Shown: positions 1 through 7,633, counted from the first letter of the stretch. The stretch: 25,560 bases of DNA from Bacteroidia bacterium (GCA_025996895.1 BNTW01000041.1:1-25560), one strand, 5' to 3'. Numbers and translations are program-made. The notes: generated from the letters alone by a model not told the origin.

Positions 1-327
1 AACGATTATTCTGCGTTTTATGAAAACGAAAATCTGTTTTCGCAAGAAACCCGGGCGGATTGGCTCTCTACCTACAATCAGGATTTTTTCTCTACCCGCA
101 ACGAGTTGTTTTCGGATTTTATCCTGCGAAAAGGCGACTGGCTGAGGGTGACAGGCACAACGCCCACAGCACCGAGCGGAGGGGCAAGGCCGGGAGACAA
201 TGGCGCGTATGGAGCAATCGGACACGACCCGATAGGAGACGGAACGGTGTGCCTGCTGATAATCGGGATACTTTATATTTTAATGATTTTCTGGGGATTG
301 CGGGTCAAGCCCGCAATGACAAAATAG
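1..327 (+). CDS. C-terminal part of unknown protein ending in a membrane segment
   Basis: Reading frame 1 is open from the first base of the window to a TAG at 325-327, giving 108 residues of a protein whose start lies outside. I do not recognise the family. Visible parts are an acidic and aromatic stretch, a Gly/Pro/Ala-rich linker (residues about 56-78), a 'PIGDGT' motif, and a hydrophobic segment (about 83-98, CLLIIGILYILMIFW). Many Bacteroidales surface or secreted proteins end in a similar 'P-GDG' plus hydrophobic helix, so a membrane-anchored or exported protein is a reasonable inference. The last ten or so residues (GLRVKPAMTK) are encoded by a palindromic repeat at 293-320 and are probably not ancestral sequence. 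A hairpin element and a strong terminator follow directly. Confidence 0.6.
   Translation, partial: NDYSAFYENENLFSQETRADWLSTYNQDFFSTRNELFSDFILRKGDWLRVTGTTPTAPSGGARPGDNGAYGAIGHDPIGDGTVCLLIIGILYILMIFWGLRVKPAMTK
293..320. repeat. Half-copy of the palindromic 'ATTGCGGG-CCCGCAAT' element
   Basis: The arm GGATTGCGGG is followed by a short TCAAG loop and CCCGCAATGAC, making a hairpin. The same unit occurs as the right half of the element at 21631-21722 and, with changed inner bases, in both halves of the element at 25137-25226. It sits inside the last codons of the gene at 1-327 and supplies that gene's C-terminal residues. Confidence 0.8.
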
Positions 328-358
328 TCGGGATGTTCGCATAACATCAAATTCCCGA
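328..358 (+). repeat. 3' hairpin element with conserved CGCAT loop (copy 1)
   Basis: Immediately after the stop codon, TCGGGA (328-333) pairs with TCCCGA (353-358), and an inner TGTT pairs with AACA around the loop CGCAT. A near-identical copy lies on the minus strand at 25080-25109, again between a stop codon and a terminator. The shared core GTTCGCATAACAT is exact in both. Its function is unknown; an RNA-level 3' element is possible. Confidence 0.6.
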
Positions 359-361
359 TGG

Positions 362-390
362 GGGGCGTAAAAATACGCCCCTTCTTTTTT
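362..390 (+). terminator. Rho-independent terminator of the left-edge gene
   Basis: GGGGCGTA (362-369) pairs perfectly with TACGCCCC (374-381) around an AAAA loop, followed by the T-rich tract TTCTTTTTT (382-390). It ends rightward transcription of the gene at 1-327. The T tract runs into the stop codon of the convergent glycosyltransferase gene. On the minus strand the hairpin has no T tract, so it is probably one-directional. Confidence 0.85.
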
Positions 391-1471
391 ATAGAATATT
401 CATGATTTCCAATAATTTGCCGGCCTCGTTTTCCCATGTCAATTCTTTTTGCGCCCGCGCAAAACCTTTGGCATTTTTTTCTTTTTTTGCCATTTCTCGA
501 AGGATTTCTGCCAGAAATTCCGGCTCGTAGTGATCAATCAATGTGCCGATTTGATAGTGTGCAACGATTTTCCGGATCTCGGGGAAATCACTTGCCAAGA
601 CAGGAACGCCGGCCCGAATGAAATCGAAAATGCGGTTGGGTAAGGAATAATAGTAGTTTAAGCCTCTGTTTTCGAGCAGATTAATACCAATGTCCGCACA
701 AGCGGTATAAGCGGGCAATTCTTCCATCGGAATGCGTCCGGTGAAAATTACTTTGTCATTCAGTTGTTTGCGATTGACCCATTCTTGCAGTTGCGTCAAT
801 TTATCGCCGTCTCCGACCACATAAAAAACAAAGTCGTCTAAATACGGCATGGCTTCAATCACCCATTCGATGCCGCGACCCACATTCACTGCGCCTTGAT
901 ACAGAAGGATTTTCTTGCCTTTGGCCTCGATAGGTGGTTGCGTCTGCTGAGCAGTTTGCGCAAACGGAATATTCCGTATTACCTGCATATCCATATTGTA
1001 TTTCTCGTTGTAGATGTCCGCAATGGATTGACAAACCGTGTAGCTGTGTTTTAATTCAGGAAAAATCCGGTCTTCGATTTTCGTCCAACAGTTTTTAACA
1101 AATTTCCGTCCGGTGAGTTCCGGCACTTCGGGAAACAATTCGTGAGCGTCAAAAACTAATTTTTTCCGCCGGATTTTTGACGCTAAATAATTGGCAGGCA
1201 GGCTATCCGTATCGTTGGAAAGGAAGATATCCGCATCATCAACCAACAGATAAAAAAACAACCGGATATTGTATTCGGCATAAAAAAGAAACGAACGATT
1301 GAACAGCAAACGCATACGGTAGGTTTCGTATTTTCGTTTCAACGGCCGGCTGTTGCGAAATTTTCGTCCAATCAATTTCACCGTATAATCCTTTTCAGAC
1401 AGCGTGGTACAGACCTTATGCACCCGCTGGTCAGTGGCCAAATCGTTGGTTACGGAAACTGTAATTTTCAT
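389..1471 (-). CDS. Glycosyltransferase, GT4-like (GT-B fold)
   Basis: The 360-residue product is a cytosolic GT-B glycosyltransferase predicted to move a sugar from a nucleotide donor onto a lipid-linked or surface glycan. The N-terminal Rossmann start (MKITVSVTNDLATDQRVHKV) and the C-terminal donor domain ('LLYQGAVNVGRGIEWVIEAM', 'VVGDGD', 'FTGRIPMEELPAY', 'IFDFIRAGVPVLASDFPEI') are typical of glycosyl transferases group 1. The classical EX7E motif is not clear; the region reads 'RGLNYYYSLPNRIFDFI'. I chose the ATG at 1471 because the upstream extension of the frame crosses the divergent promoter region and has no family-like sequence. It is transcribed away from the ABC-F gene and converges on the left-edge gene, so it may be a single-gene unit. 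Acceptor and donor cannot be told from sequence. Confidence 0.85.
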   Translation of the reverse strand: MKITVSVTNDLATDQRVHKVCTTLSEKDYTVKLIGRKFRNSRPLKRKYETYRMRLLFNRSFLFYAEYNIRLFFYLLVDDADIFLSNDTDSLPANYLASKIRRKKLVFDAHELFPEVPELTGRKFVKNCWTKIEDRIFPELKHSYTVCQSIADIYNEKYNMDMQVIRNIPFAQTAQQTQPPIEAKGKKILLYQGAVNVGRGIEWVIEAMPYLDDFVFYVVGDGDKLTQLQEWVNRKQLNDKVIFTGRIPMEELPAYTACADIGINLLENRGLNYYYSLPNRIFDFIRAGVPVLASDFPEIRKIVAHYQIGTLIDHYEPEFLAEILREMAKKEKNAKGFARAQKELTWENEAGKLLEIMNIL

Positions 1472-1489
1472 TTCATTCCTATTTTTACA

Positions 1490-1497
1490 CAAATATA
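1490..1497 (-). promoter_or_regulatory. Possible -7 element for the GT4 gene
   Basis: On the minus strand this reads TATATTTG, matching the Bacteroidota -7 consensus TAnnTTTG, 18 nt before the ATG at 1471. A well-spaced -33 TTG is not evident, so the call rests on the -7 box and its position. Confidence 0.35.
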
Positions 1498-1527
1498 TAT
1501 TAAAAATTTCAACTATAAAAAATTCAT

Positions 1528-1535
1528 TATCTTTG
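1528..1535 (+). promoter_or_regulatory. -7 element for the ABC-F gene
   Basis: TATCTTTG matches TAnnTTTG and lies 16 nt before the ATG at 1552. The -33 region (TTTC near 1507) is only a partial match. Together with the box at 1490-1497 it forms a divergent promoter region in the 80-bp gap. Confidence 0.5.
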
Positions 1536-1551
1536 TGACAAAATTGATGCG

Positions 1552-3315
1552 ATGGTTTCTTATTTGCAAGTCGATGGACTGACCAAATCGTTTGGCGATT
1601 TGCTTCTTTTTTCAACTATTTCTTTCGGCATTGCCGAGGGGCAGCGCGTGGGGTTGATTGCCCAAAATGGTACGGGGAAGACAACTTTGCTAAATATCTT
1701 GACGGGCCGGGAAGATTACGACGCCGGCGAAATAGTGTTTCGGCGCGATTTGCGCGTAAGTTATTTAGACCAAAACCCCGAATTTCCGGCGGGACTGACC
1801 GTTTTGCAGGCTTGCGCGACTTCGGAAAAAGACGAATTGCGAGCGAAGCAAATTCTTTCACGGTTGAAAATCATGAACTTAAACCAAAAAGTGGAAGAAT
1901 TGTCGGGCGGACAGCTCAAGCGGGCGGCGTTAGCGAAAGTGCTGATTAACGAGCCTGATTTGCTGATTTTGGACGAGCCGACTAATCACTTGGATTTGGA
2001 GATGACCGAATGGCTGGAGGATTATCTCGCGCGGGGCAATCGCAGTCTGCTGATGGTAACGCACGACCGTTATTTTTTAGACCGTGTATGTTCCGAAATT
2101 CTGGAAATTGACAACAAGCAACTGTATTCATACAAAGGCAATTACAGTTATTATTTAGAAAAACGGCAGGAACGTGTCGAAAATCAAAATCGTGATTTAG
2201 ACCGCGCAAATAATCTGTTTCGTAAAGAATTGGAATGGATGCGCCGGCAACCGCAAGCCCGCGCCACGAAAGCCAAAGCGCGTATTGACCAGTTTTATGA
2301 TTTGGAGAAAAAAGTAAAATCCGAACACCAGCAGGGAAACGTACGGTTAGCCGTAAAGGCTTCATACATAGGAAATAAGATTTTTGAAGCACAACATATC
2401 CGGAAACGTTTCGGCGACATCATTATTACGGAAGATTTTAATTATGTCTTTGCCCGCTACGAAAAATTAGGAATTATCGGGAACAACGGTACCGGCAAAT
2501 CAACCTTTATCAAGATGTTAATCGGCGAGGAACAGCTGGACAAGGGCACATTCGACATCGGCGAAACGGTGAATTTTGGTTATTACAGCCAAAGCGGGCT
2601 GTCGTTTCGCGAAGGGATGAAGGTGATCGATGTGGTGCAGGAAATTGCCGAAGTGATTGATTTGGGCAACGGAAAACGGCTGACGGCTTCGCAGTTTCTT
2701 CAACATTTTTTATTTACGCCTGAAAAACAGTACAGTTTTGTGCATAAATTGAGTGGGGGCGAAAAACGGCGGTTGTATCTTTGTACGGTTTTAATCAAAA
2801 ATCCGAATTTTCTGGTGTTGGACGAGCCAACTAACGACCTGGATATTATCACATTAAACATTTTGGAGGAATATCTAACCGAATTTAAGGGCTGTGTGAT
2901 TGTCGTTTCGCACGACCGCTATTTTATGGATAAAATTGTCGACCATTTGTTGGTTTTCAGAGGGCAGGGTGAAATCAAAGATTTTCCCGGAAATTATACA
3001 CAGTTTCGCGAAGCGGAAAATGAGAAACAGAAACTTCCGTCCGAAGATAAAAAATGGCCACTGAAAGAAAGCAAAGTGAAAGAAGCCAACCCGGCATCGA
3101 CGAAACTGACGTTTAAGGAAAAACGCGAGTTAGAAATGTTAGAAATGGAAATTCCCGCGATGGAAGCCGAACAAGCTCAGTTAGAACAAGAAATGTCGAG
3201 CGGAACACTGAATAATGACGAATTGTTGCAAAAATCCCAACGTATCAGCGAAATCATAGCCTTCTTGGACGAAAAAAGCCTGCGTTGGTTGGAGTTATCG
3301 GAAAGAAATGTTTAA
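1552..3315 (+). CDS. ABC-F family ATPase, Uup-like
   Basis: The 587-residue soluble protein has two ABC ATPase domains and no membrane segments. This is the ABC-F layout; these proteins act on ribosomes rather than in transport. Domain 1 has Walker A 'QNGTGKTT' (residues 38-45), signature 'LSGGQLKR' (about 116) and Walker B 'LLILDEPTNHLD' (about 136). Domain 2 has 'GNNGTGKST' (about 310), 'LSGGEKRR' (about 400) and 'FLVLDEPTNDLD' (about 420). A charged linker containing 'RRQPQARATKAKARI' lies between them, as in the family's interdomain arm. The last 65 residues or so are rich in Lys/Glu and look like a coiled coil, as in Uup. ATG at 1552 fits a -7 box at 1528-1535. A resistance role (ARE type) cannot be excluded, but the tail and length favour a Uup-type housekeeping factor. 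Confidence 0.92.
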   Translation: MVSYLQVDGLTKSFGDLLLFSTISFGIAEGQRVGLIAQNGTGKTTLLNILTGREDYDAGEIVFRRDLRVSYLDQNPEFPAGLTVLQACATSEKDELRAKQILSRLKIMNLNQKVEELSGGQLKRAALAKVLINEPDLLILDEPTNHLDLEMTEWLEDYLARGNRSLLMVTHDRYFLDRVCSEILEIDNKQLYSYKGNYSYYLEKRQERVENQNRDLDRANNLFRKELEWMRRQPQARATKAKARIDQFYDLEKKVKSEHQQGNVRLAVKASYIGNKIFEAQHIRKRFGDIIITEDFNYVFARYEKLGIIGNNGTGKSTFIKMLIGEEQLDKGTFDIGETVNFGYYSQSGLSFREGMKVIDVVQEIAEVIDLGNGKRLTASQFLQHFLFTPEKQYSFVHKLSGGEKRRLYLCTVLIKNPNFLVLDEPTNDLDIITLNILEEYLTEFKGCVIVVSHDRYFMDKIVDHLLVFRGQGEIKDFPGNYTQFREAENEKQKLPSEDKKWPLKESKVKEANPASTKLTFKEKRELEMLEMEIPAMEAEQAQLEQEMSSGTLNNDELLQKSQRISEIIAFLDEKSLRWLELSERNV

Positions 3316-3320
3316 TTTTG
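3289..3320 (+). promoter_or_regulatory. Putative promoter for the HTH-NADAR gene
   Basis: TTG at 3289-3291 and TAATTTTG at 3313-3320 are separated by 21 nt, fitting the Bacteroidota -33/-7 pattern. It lies inside the last codons of the ABC-F gene and ends 18 nt before the ATG at 3339, so the downstream genes could be transcribed on their own. Confidence 0.45.
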
Positions 3321-3338
3321 TGCCTAAATTTTTGCCGA

Positions 3339-4253
3339 ATGATTGAACGACAGGTAAAAAAGATTTGTAAAGAGCAGGGAATTACCTTGCAGGAATTGGC
3401 CAACCGGTTGGGCATTAACCGCGTCAATTTGTCCGTTTCCATTAACGGAAATCCCACATTGGCGAAAATGACGAAAATTGCCGACGCGCTGGGTGTAACC
3501 GTCAGCGATTTATTGCCGATACCGCTGGAATATCATGTGCGCGGTTACGTCGAATTGAACAACCAGATGATACGAATCAAAGGTGCGGACGATTTACGAA
3601 AAATCCTCGAAAAAATCGACCGCGAGAAATATCAGTCTATTGATACGATTTCTAAAAAACGGTATCTGACCAAAGATTGCATTTTGGTGGATTATCCGGC
3701 GAGCGAATACAACGCGCTGTCGAACAAAATACACGGTTTTCAACTCGAAATCAACGGAATTAAAACGCACAGTGTCGAAACGTTGTATCATGCGTTGAAA
3801 TTTCCCCGGTATTCGGCGGATATTGATTTGCAAGCCCTGACGTTGAATGCGTCCGACACGACAACTCTCAAAAAACAAATCGCGCCGTACAGCAAGTTTC
3901 CATACATGCGCCTCGATTGGGACGAGATAAAAGTCGATGTCATGGAATGGTGCATGCGGGTGAAATTCGCCCAGCATTTTGAGGACTTGAAGCCGTTGCT
4001 TCAAAAATCGCAGACGAAAACGCTGGTGAAATATTCCACAACCAACGATTTCTGGGGAGCGTGTCCGGTCAAATCCAATCCGTCTTGCCTGATGGGAACG
4101 AATGTGTTGGGACAAATCCTGATGAAAATCCGCAACGATTATCAATATCGTCCGAAAGATATTTTAGTAGTTAAACCATTAAAAATAAAGGACTTTACGA
4201 TTTACGGACGAAGCATTGAAACAATAGATACAAGATTATATTATAATGTGTAA
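3339..4253 (+). CDS. XRE-type HTH fused to a NADAR (YbiA-like) domain
   Basis: The 304-residue protein has an N-terminal helix-turn-helix (residues 1-60; 'ITLQELANRLGINRVNLSVSINGNPTLAKMTKIADALGV') typical of Cro/XRE repressors, a short beta-rich linker (about 65-98), and a C-terminal NADAR domain (about 113-268). NADAR hallmarks are all visible: E147 in 'HSVETLYHALKF', W194 in 'RLDWDEIKVDVM', D237 in 'NDFWG', and 'GTNVLGQILMKIR' (253-265). Known NADAR proteins either hydrolyse N-glycosidic bonds of riboflavin intermediates (YbiA) or remove ADP-ribose from guanine in DNA as antitoxins of DarT-like toxins. The intact key residues suggest an active enzyme. A DNA-binding, ADP-ribose or nucleotide-sensing regulator is an inference. 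The start at 3339 follows a promoter-like site; an earlier in-frame start would lie inside the ABC-F gene. Its 3' end overlaps the dehydrogenase gene by 8 bp. No DarT-like gene is nearby. Confidence 0.85.
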   Translation: MIERQVKKICKEQGITLQELANRLGINRVNLSVSINGNPTLAKMTKIADALGVTVSDLLPIPLEYHVRGYVELNNQMIRIKGADDLRKILEKIDREKYQSIDTISKKRYLTKDCILVDYPASEYNALSNKIHGFQLEINGIKTHSVETLYHALKFPRYSADIDLQALTLNASDTTTLKKQIAPYSKFPYMRLDWDEIKVDVMEWCMRVKFAQHFEDLKPLLQKSQTKTLVKYSTTNDFWGACPVKSNPSCLMGTNVLGQILMKIRNDYQYRPKDILVVKPLKIKDFTIYGRSIETIDTRLYYNV

Positions 4254-5499
4254 GATTGCTGTTATTGGCTTGGGATATGTCGGACTGCCGTTAGCCCGCT
4301 TGTTTGCTACGAAATATCCGGTCGTTGGTTTCGACATCAACAAAAAACGTATCGACGAACTCCGCGCCGGCCACGACCACACGCTGGAAGTCGAAGATGA
4401 AATCCTGCAATCGGTTTTAGTGGAAGAAAATCCGGTAAAAAATTCCGCTTGCGGATTATATTGTACCGATAAAATAGACGACATTCGCGACTGCAATTTC
4501 TACATCGTAACCGTTCCGACGCCGGTGGATAAAAACAATCGTCCCGATTTAACTCCGTTGAAAAAAGCCAGCGAAACGGTAGGAAAAGTGATTGCCAAAG
4601 GCGACATAGTCGTTTATGAATCAACCGTTTATCCGGGGGCAACGGAAGAAGATTGCCTGCCGGTGGTAGAGGCTGTTTCCGGCTTGAAATTCAATACGGA
4701 CTTTTTTGCGGGATATTCTCCCGAACGCATTAATCCGGGAGACAAGGAACATACAGTCGAGAAAATCAAAAAAGTAACTTCCGGCTCGACGCCCGAAATT
4801 GCACAAACCATAGACGCTCTTTATCGGTCGGTTGTGTTGGGCGGAACGCATTTAGCTCCAAGCATTAAAGTGGCTGAGGCAACCAAAGTGATTGAGAATT
4901 CGCAGCGCGACATTAATATTGCTTTCGTCAATGAGTTGAAAAAGATTTTCGACCGCATGGACATCGATACCCATGCCGTGTTGGAAGCTGCCGGAACAAA
5001 ATGGAATTTTCTAAAATTTCGTCCGGGTTTGGTCGGCGGACATTGCACCGGAGTCGATCCGTATTATCTGGCACAGAAGGCACAAGAATACGGTTATCAT
5101 CCCGAAATTATTTTGGCCGGCCGGCGCATGAACGACGGAATGGGCGAATATGTCGCTTCGCAAGTCGTGAAAAAAATGATACAAAAAGGCATTCAAGTGC
5201 GCGGTGCGGAAATCCTGGTGATGGGCATTACCTTTAAGGAAGATTGTCCCGACATTCGGAACACGAAAGTCGTTGATGTGGTCCGCACGTTGAAAGAATA
5301 TGACGCCAAACTCACGATTTACGACCCGTGGGCGAACACGGAAGAGGTGAAATCCGAATACGGCTTGCCAATTACTAATCAACTGCCGGATAAAAAATTT
5401 GATGCAGTGGTGGTCGCCGTATTACACAAATCATTTGAAAACGTAGATTTTAAGGCCTTACAAAAAGAGAACAGCGTTTTTTATAATTTGAAGGCCTGA
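4246..5499 (+). CDS. UDP-N-acetylhexosamine 6-dehydrogenase (WbpO/TviB type)
   Basis: The 417-residue enzyme belongs to the UDP-glucose/GDP-mannose dehydrogenase family, which oxidises C6 of a nucleotide sugar to a carboxylate with two NAD+. The N-terminal Rossmann motif is 'GLGYVGLP' (8-15), followed by 'VPTPVDKNNRPDL', 'ESTVYPGATEEDC', 'SPERINPGD', and the catalytic cysteine at about residue 267 in 'GGHCTGVDPYYL'. The C-terminal domain carries 'GITFKEDCPDIRNTK'. The HCxGVDPYYL form and overall pattern match the WbpO/TviB branch, which makes UDP-GalNAcA or UDP-GlcNAcA; the exact epimer cannot be told. It overlaps the HTH-NADAR gene by 8 bp, so the two are probably cotranscribed. Its 3' end overlaps the convergent GT4 gene by 19 bp. 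It is the only sugar-nucleotide dehydrogenase in the window and probably feeds the polysaccharide operon. Confidence 0.9.
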   Translation: MCKIAVIGLGYVGLPLARLFATKYPVVGFDINKKRIDELRAGHDHTLEVEDEILQSVLVEENPVKNSACGLYCTDKIDDIRDCNFYIVTVPTPVDKNNRPDLTPLKKASETVGKVIAKGDIVVYESTVYPGATEEDCLPVVEAVSGLKFNTDFFAGYSPERINPGDKEHTVEKIKKVTSGSTPEIAQTIDALYRSVVLGGTHLAPSIKVAEATKVIENSQRDINIAFVNELKKIFDRMDIDTHAVLEAAGTKWNFLKFRPGLVGGHCTGVDPYYLAQKAQEYGYHPEIILAGRRMNDGMGEYVASQVVKKMIQKGIQVRGAEILVMGITFKEDCPDIRNTKVVDVVRTLKEYDAKLTIYDPWANTEEVKSEYGLPITNQLPDKKFDAVVVAVLHKSFENVDFKALQKENSVFYNLKA

Positions 5500-6569
5500 T
5501 AGACCTGTGCCGTTTGTTCCGCAATCACGTCCCAATCGTAATTTTCCATCGCATAGGAAACTTCGTGATAACCGGACGAAATCAGTTGTTGCAGATGAGC
5601 GGACAAATCGCCTAAATTATTGGTTTTGAAATAATTATCGCAAGGCAAATTTACTTCCAGATTGGCGGGAATATCGCTTGCCAGCACCGGCAACCGGTAG
5701 CTCATGGCTTCCAACAGCGCAATCGGCAAACCTTCGTGCGAAGAAGGAAGGACAAAAGCCGCTGCATTATTCAGTAATGTTTGTAATTTCCGTCCTTTGA
5801 TAAAACCGGTTAAAACTACGCCTTTTTCGCGGGCAAGTTTTTTCAATCCGGTAGCATATTCATCTTCAAAATCAGCATCTCCGGCGATAACTAACTGATA
5901 ATCCTGTTTTTCGGACAATGAAGAAAACGCCTGAATAAGCCGGTGAAAATTCTTCTCCGGGACAAAACGTCCCATCGCAAACAAGTATTTTCGCGATTGA
6001 ATGTTCAGCGAGTTCAAATAATCCAAATCCGAAATAAAAACCGGCTGTGGCACGCCGTTATAAATCACGTGAGCATCTGTCCGGTTGTATTCGGTTTTTA
6101 AAATAGTATGGATCCCTTCCGAAATCACAATGACTTGGTCGGCGTATTTGCTTCCCCACTTTTCGCCCAAGCGCAACATCATTTTAGCGGCTTTGCCCCA
6201 TTTGTCGCGATCGTAATCCGCACCATGATGCGTGAAAACAACTTTCAATCCTAATAATTTGGCATAAGGAACAACTAAAGCCGGGCCAACGGCGTGAATA
6301 TGAACGATATCGGTTCTATGTTTTTTCGCCTGATGTACGGCTTTCAAAGTATGGACAATCGCTTCAAAGGCTTTTTTATGCGGAGCCGGCAAATCGAGCA
6401 ATTTAACGCCCTTATATTCGGTTAATTGGTCTTGCACGTAATTTTTCCGGCGGATAATCGTAACATCGTACCCTTTCGCCGCTATGCGGGGAAAAAGTTC
6501 TTCGCAATGCGTTTCAATTCCGCCCAGAATGTGGGGAATACCGCGCGTACCTGTTACGACAATTTTCAT
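5481..6569 (-). CDS. Glycosyltransferase family 4
   Basis: The 362-residue GT-B enzyme begins 'MKIVVTGTRGIPHILGGIETH', the acceptor-side Gly-rich loop of GT4 proteins. It has 'HIHAVGPALVVPYAKLLG' and 'FTHHGADYDRDKWGK' in the first domain, and 'FAMGRFVPEKNFHRLIQAF' and 'SSHEGLPIALLEAM' (a complete EX7E donor-phosphate motif) in the second. It is a retaining glycosyltransferase predicted to act on the cytosolic face in polysaccharide assembly. Its ATG shares one base with the stop of the radical SAM gene (TGATG), so the two are translationally coupled. The sugar specificity is unknown. Confidence 0.9.
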   Translation of the reverse strand: MKIVVTGTRGIPHILGGIETHCEELFPRIAAKGYDVTIIRRKNYVQDQLTEYKGVKLLDLPAPHKKAFEAIVHTLKAVHQAKKHRTDIVHIHAVGPALVVPYAKLLGLKVVFTHHGADYDRDKWGKAAKMMLRLGEKWGSKYADQVIVISEGIHTILKTEYNRTDAHVIYNGVPQPVFISDLDYLNSLNIQSRKYLFAMGRFVPEKNFHRLIQAFSSLSEKQDYQLVIAGDADFEDEYATGLKKLAREKGVVLTGFIKGRKLQTLLNNAAAFVLPSSHEGLPIALLEAMSYRLPVLASDIPANLEVNLPCDNYFKTNNLGDLSAHLQQLISSGYHEVSYAMENYDWDVIAEQTAQVYQAFKL

Positions 6570-7633
6570 CAGAAATGTTCTCTTAAATCGCCCTGTTGCG
6601 GGTCTTGTCCGACATCATAATATTGTTTGTCCAAAATTGCCGGCTTGCCCGCCAGACTGCGCAACTTATTTTTGACCGACCAAACCAACGGCCCTTTGAT
6701 ATATTTTTTCATTACCGGCGAAGCCGTTCCAACCATCCAGCAGTTTTTGGGACAACGGCGCACCATCGCACGCACTTTTTCGGCCTGTTCGCTATTCCAT
6801 AACTCCTGAAAATCAGGCGTTTCACGGATGTTGCCCATTTTTTCGAGCCAATGTTGTTCTTCCAACCCGTTGCAAGGATATACATCGCCGTAAGGTTCGA
6901 CGAAGAAATTCACCAATCCGGCCTCGCAGGGCAGCATACGTCGATTACCTTCGATATAATTAATCAGTCCCATGTTAAAAAACGCGCGAAACCACGATTT
7001 GGGATTGTTTTCTTTGAGTTGCAGATTGACCAATTTTTCAAAATTTCCGCAAACCTCGTCTTTGTTCGTAATTTGATTGTCGTATTTGTGAAAATAATAC
7101 GAATTATGAAAAGCGGCCGTCGCAAATTCCAGGCCGAGTGACAACGAAAGTTGATACAACGAAAGCATATCGGCCGAATTGTTGTTCGAGACCGTACAGC
7201 CAAAACCAATATCCTTAATACCCATATCCTTCAAAGTCAGCAAAGTACGAAGTCCTTTGTCAAAACCACCTTCCCGTCCGCGTAGCTCGTCGTTTTTGCA
7301 GGCCAGCCCTTCGATACTGATACGGATACCGATTTTCGGGAATTTTTTCGCCAATGCGATAATGCGGTCTTCGTACCAGCCGGAAGTAGAAATCACCACA
7401 CGGGGCGATTTCGTAAAACAAACTGCTACGATTTCGTCCAAATCTTCGCGCACAAACGGCTCACCGCCTGTCAGATTGATAAATTTTACCTTCGGCAACC
7501 TGCGGATTTCGCTGGGTGTAATTTCTTTTTCTTTTACTGTCGGATTTTCCCAGATATTGCACATCTTGCACTTCATCGGGCAGCGATAGGTTACAATAAT
7601 GCTTACATCAGTGGGTTGCGGTACTTTTCGCAT
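6569..7633 (-). CDS. Radical SAM protein with SPASM-like C-terminal cysteines
   Basis: The 354-residue protein has the radical SAM cluster CxxxCxxC at C18, C22 and C25 ('CPMKCKMC'), the SAM-binding 'GGEP' (56-59), and a C-terminal set C236, C254, C294 and C298 that resembles a SPASM/twitch auxiliary iron-sulfur site ('CEAGL', 'GDVYPCNG', 'CPKNC'). The frame extends to a TTG at 7681, but a TACCTTTG promoter box lies within that extension, so I chose the ATG at 7633, just before the conserved 'PTDVSIIVTYRC'. The gene overlaps the downstream GT4 gene by one base. Such proteins occur in polysaccharide and glycoconjugate loci, but the substrate here is unknown; modification of a sugar, lipid carrier or peptide is possible. 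No small precursor-peptide gene is visible next to it. Confidence 0.85.
   Translation of the reverse strand: MRKVPQPTDVSIIVTYRCPMKCKMCNIWENPTVKEKEITPSEIRRLPKVKFINLTGGEPFVREDLDEIVAVCFTKSPRVVISTSGWYEDRIIALAKKFPKIGIRISIEGLACKNDELRGREGGFDKGLRTLLTLKDMGIKDIGFGCTVSNNNSADMLSLYQLSLSLGLEFATAAFHNSYYFHKYDNQITNKDEVCGNFEKLVNLQLKENNPKSWFRAFFNMGLINYIEGNRRMLPCEAGLVNFFVEPYGDVYPCNGLEEQHWLEKMGNIRETPDFQELWNSEQAEKVRAMVRRCPKNCWMVGTASPVMKKYIKGPLVWSVKNKLRSLAGKPAILDKQYYDVGQDPQQGDLREHF

Noticed and set aside
1472..1615. N-terminal extension of the GT4 gene to 1615
   Set aside because: The extra 48 residues would overlap the start of the ABC-F gene and cross both promoter boxes; the GT4 fold begins at the ATG at 1471.
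1982..2392. 136-codon minus-strand frame inside the ABC-F gene
   Set aside because: It is an antisense shadow of a well-conserved ATPase with no independent support.
3594..4145. Long open frame of 183 codons on the minus strand
   Set aside because: It is the mirror of the NADAR coding region, whose domain motifs are clear in the plus frame; the antisense product has no recognisable features.
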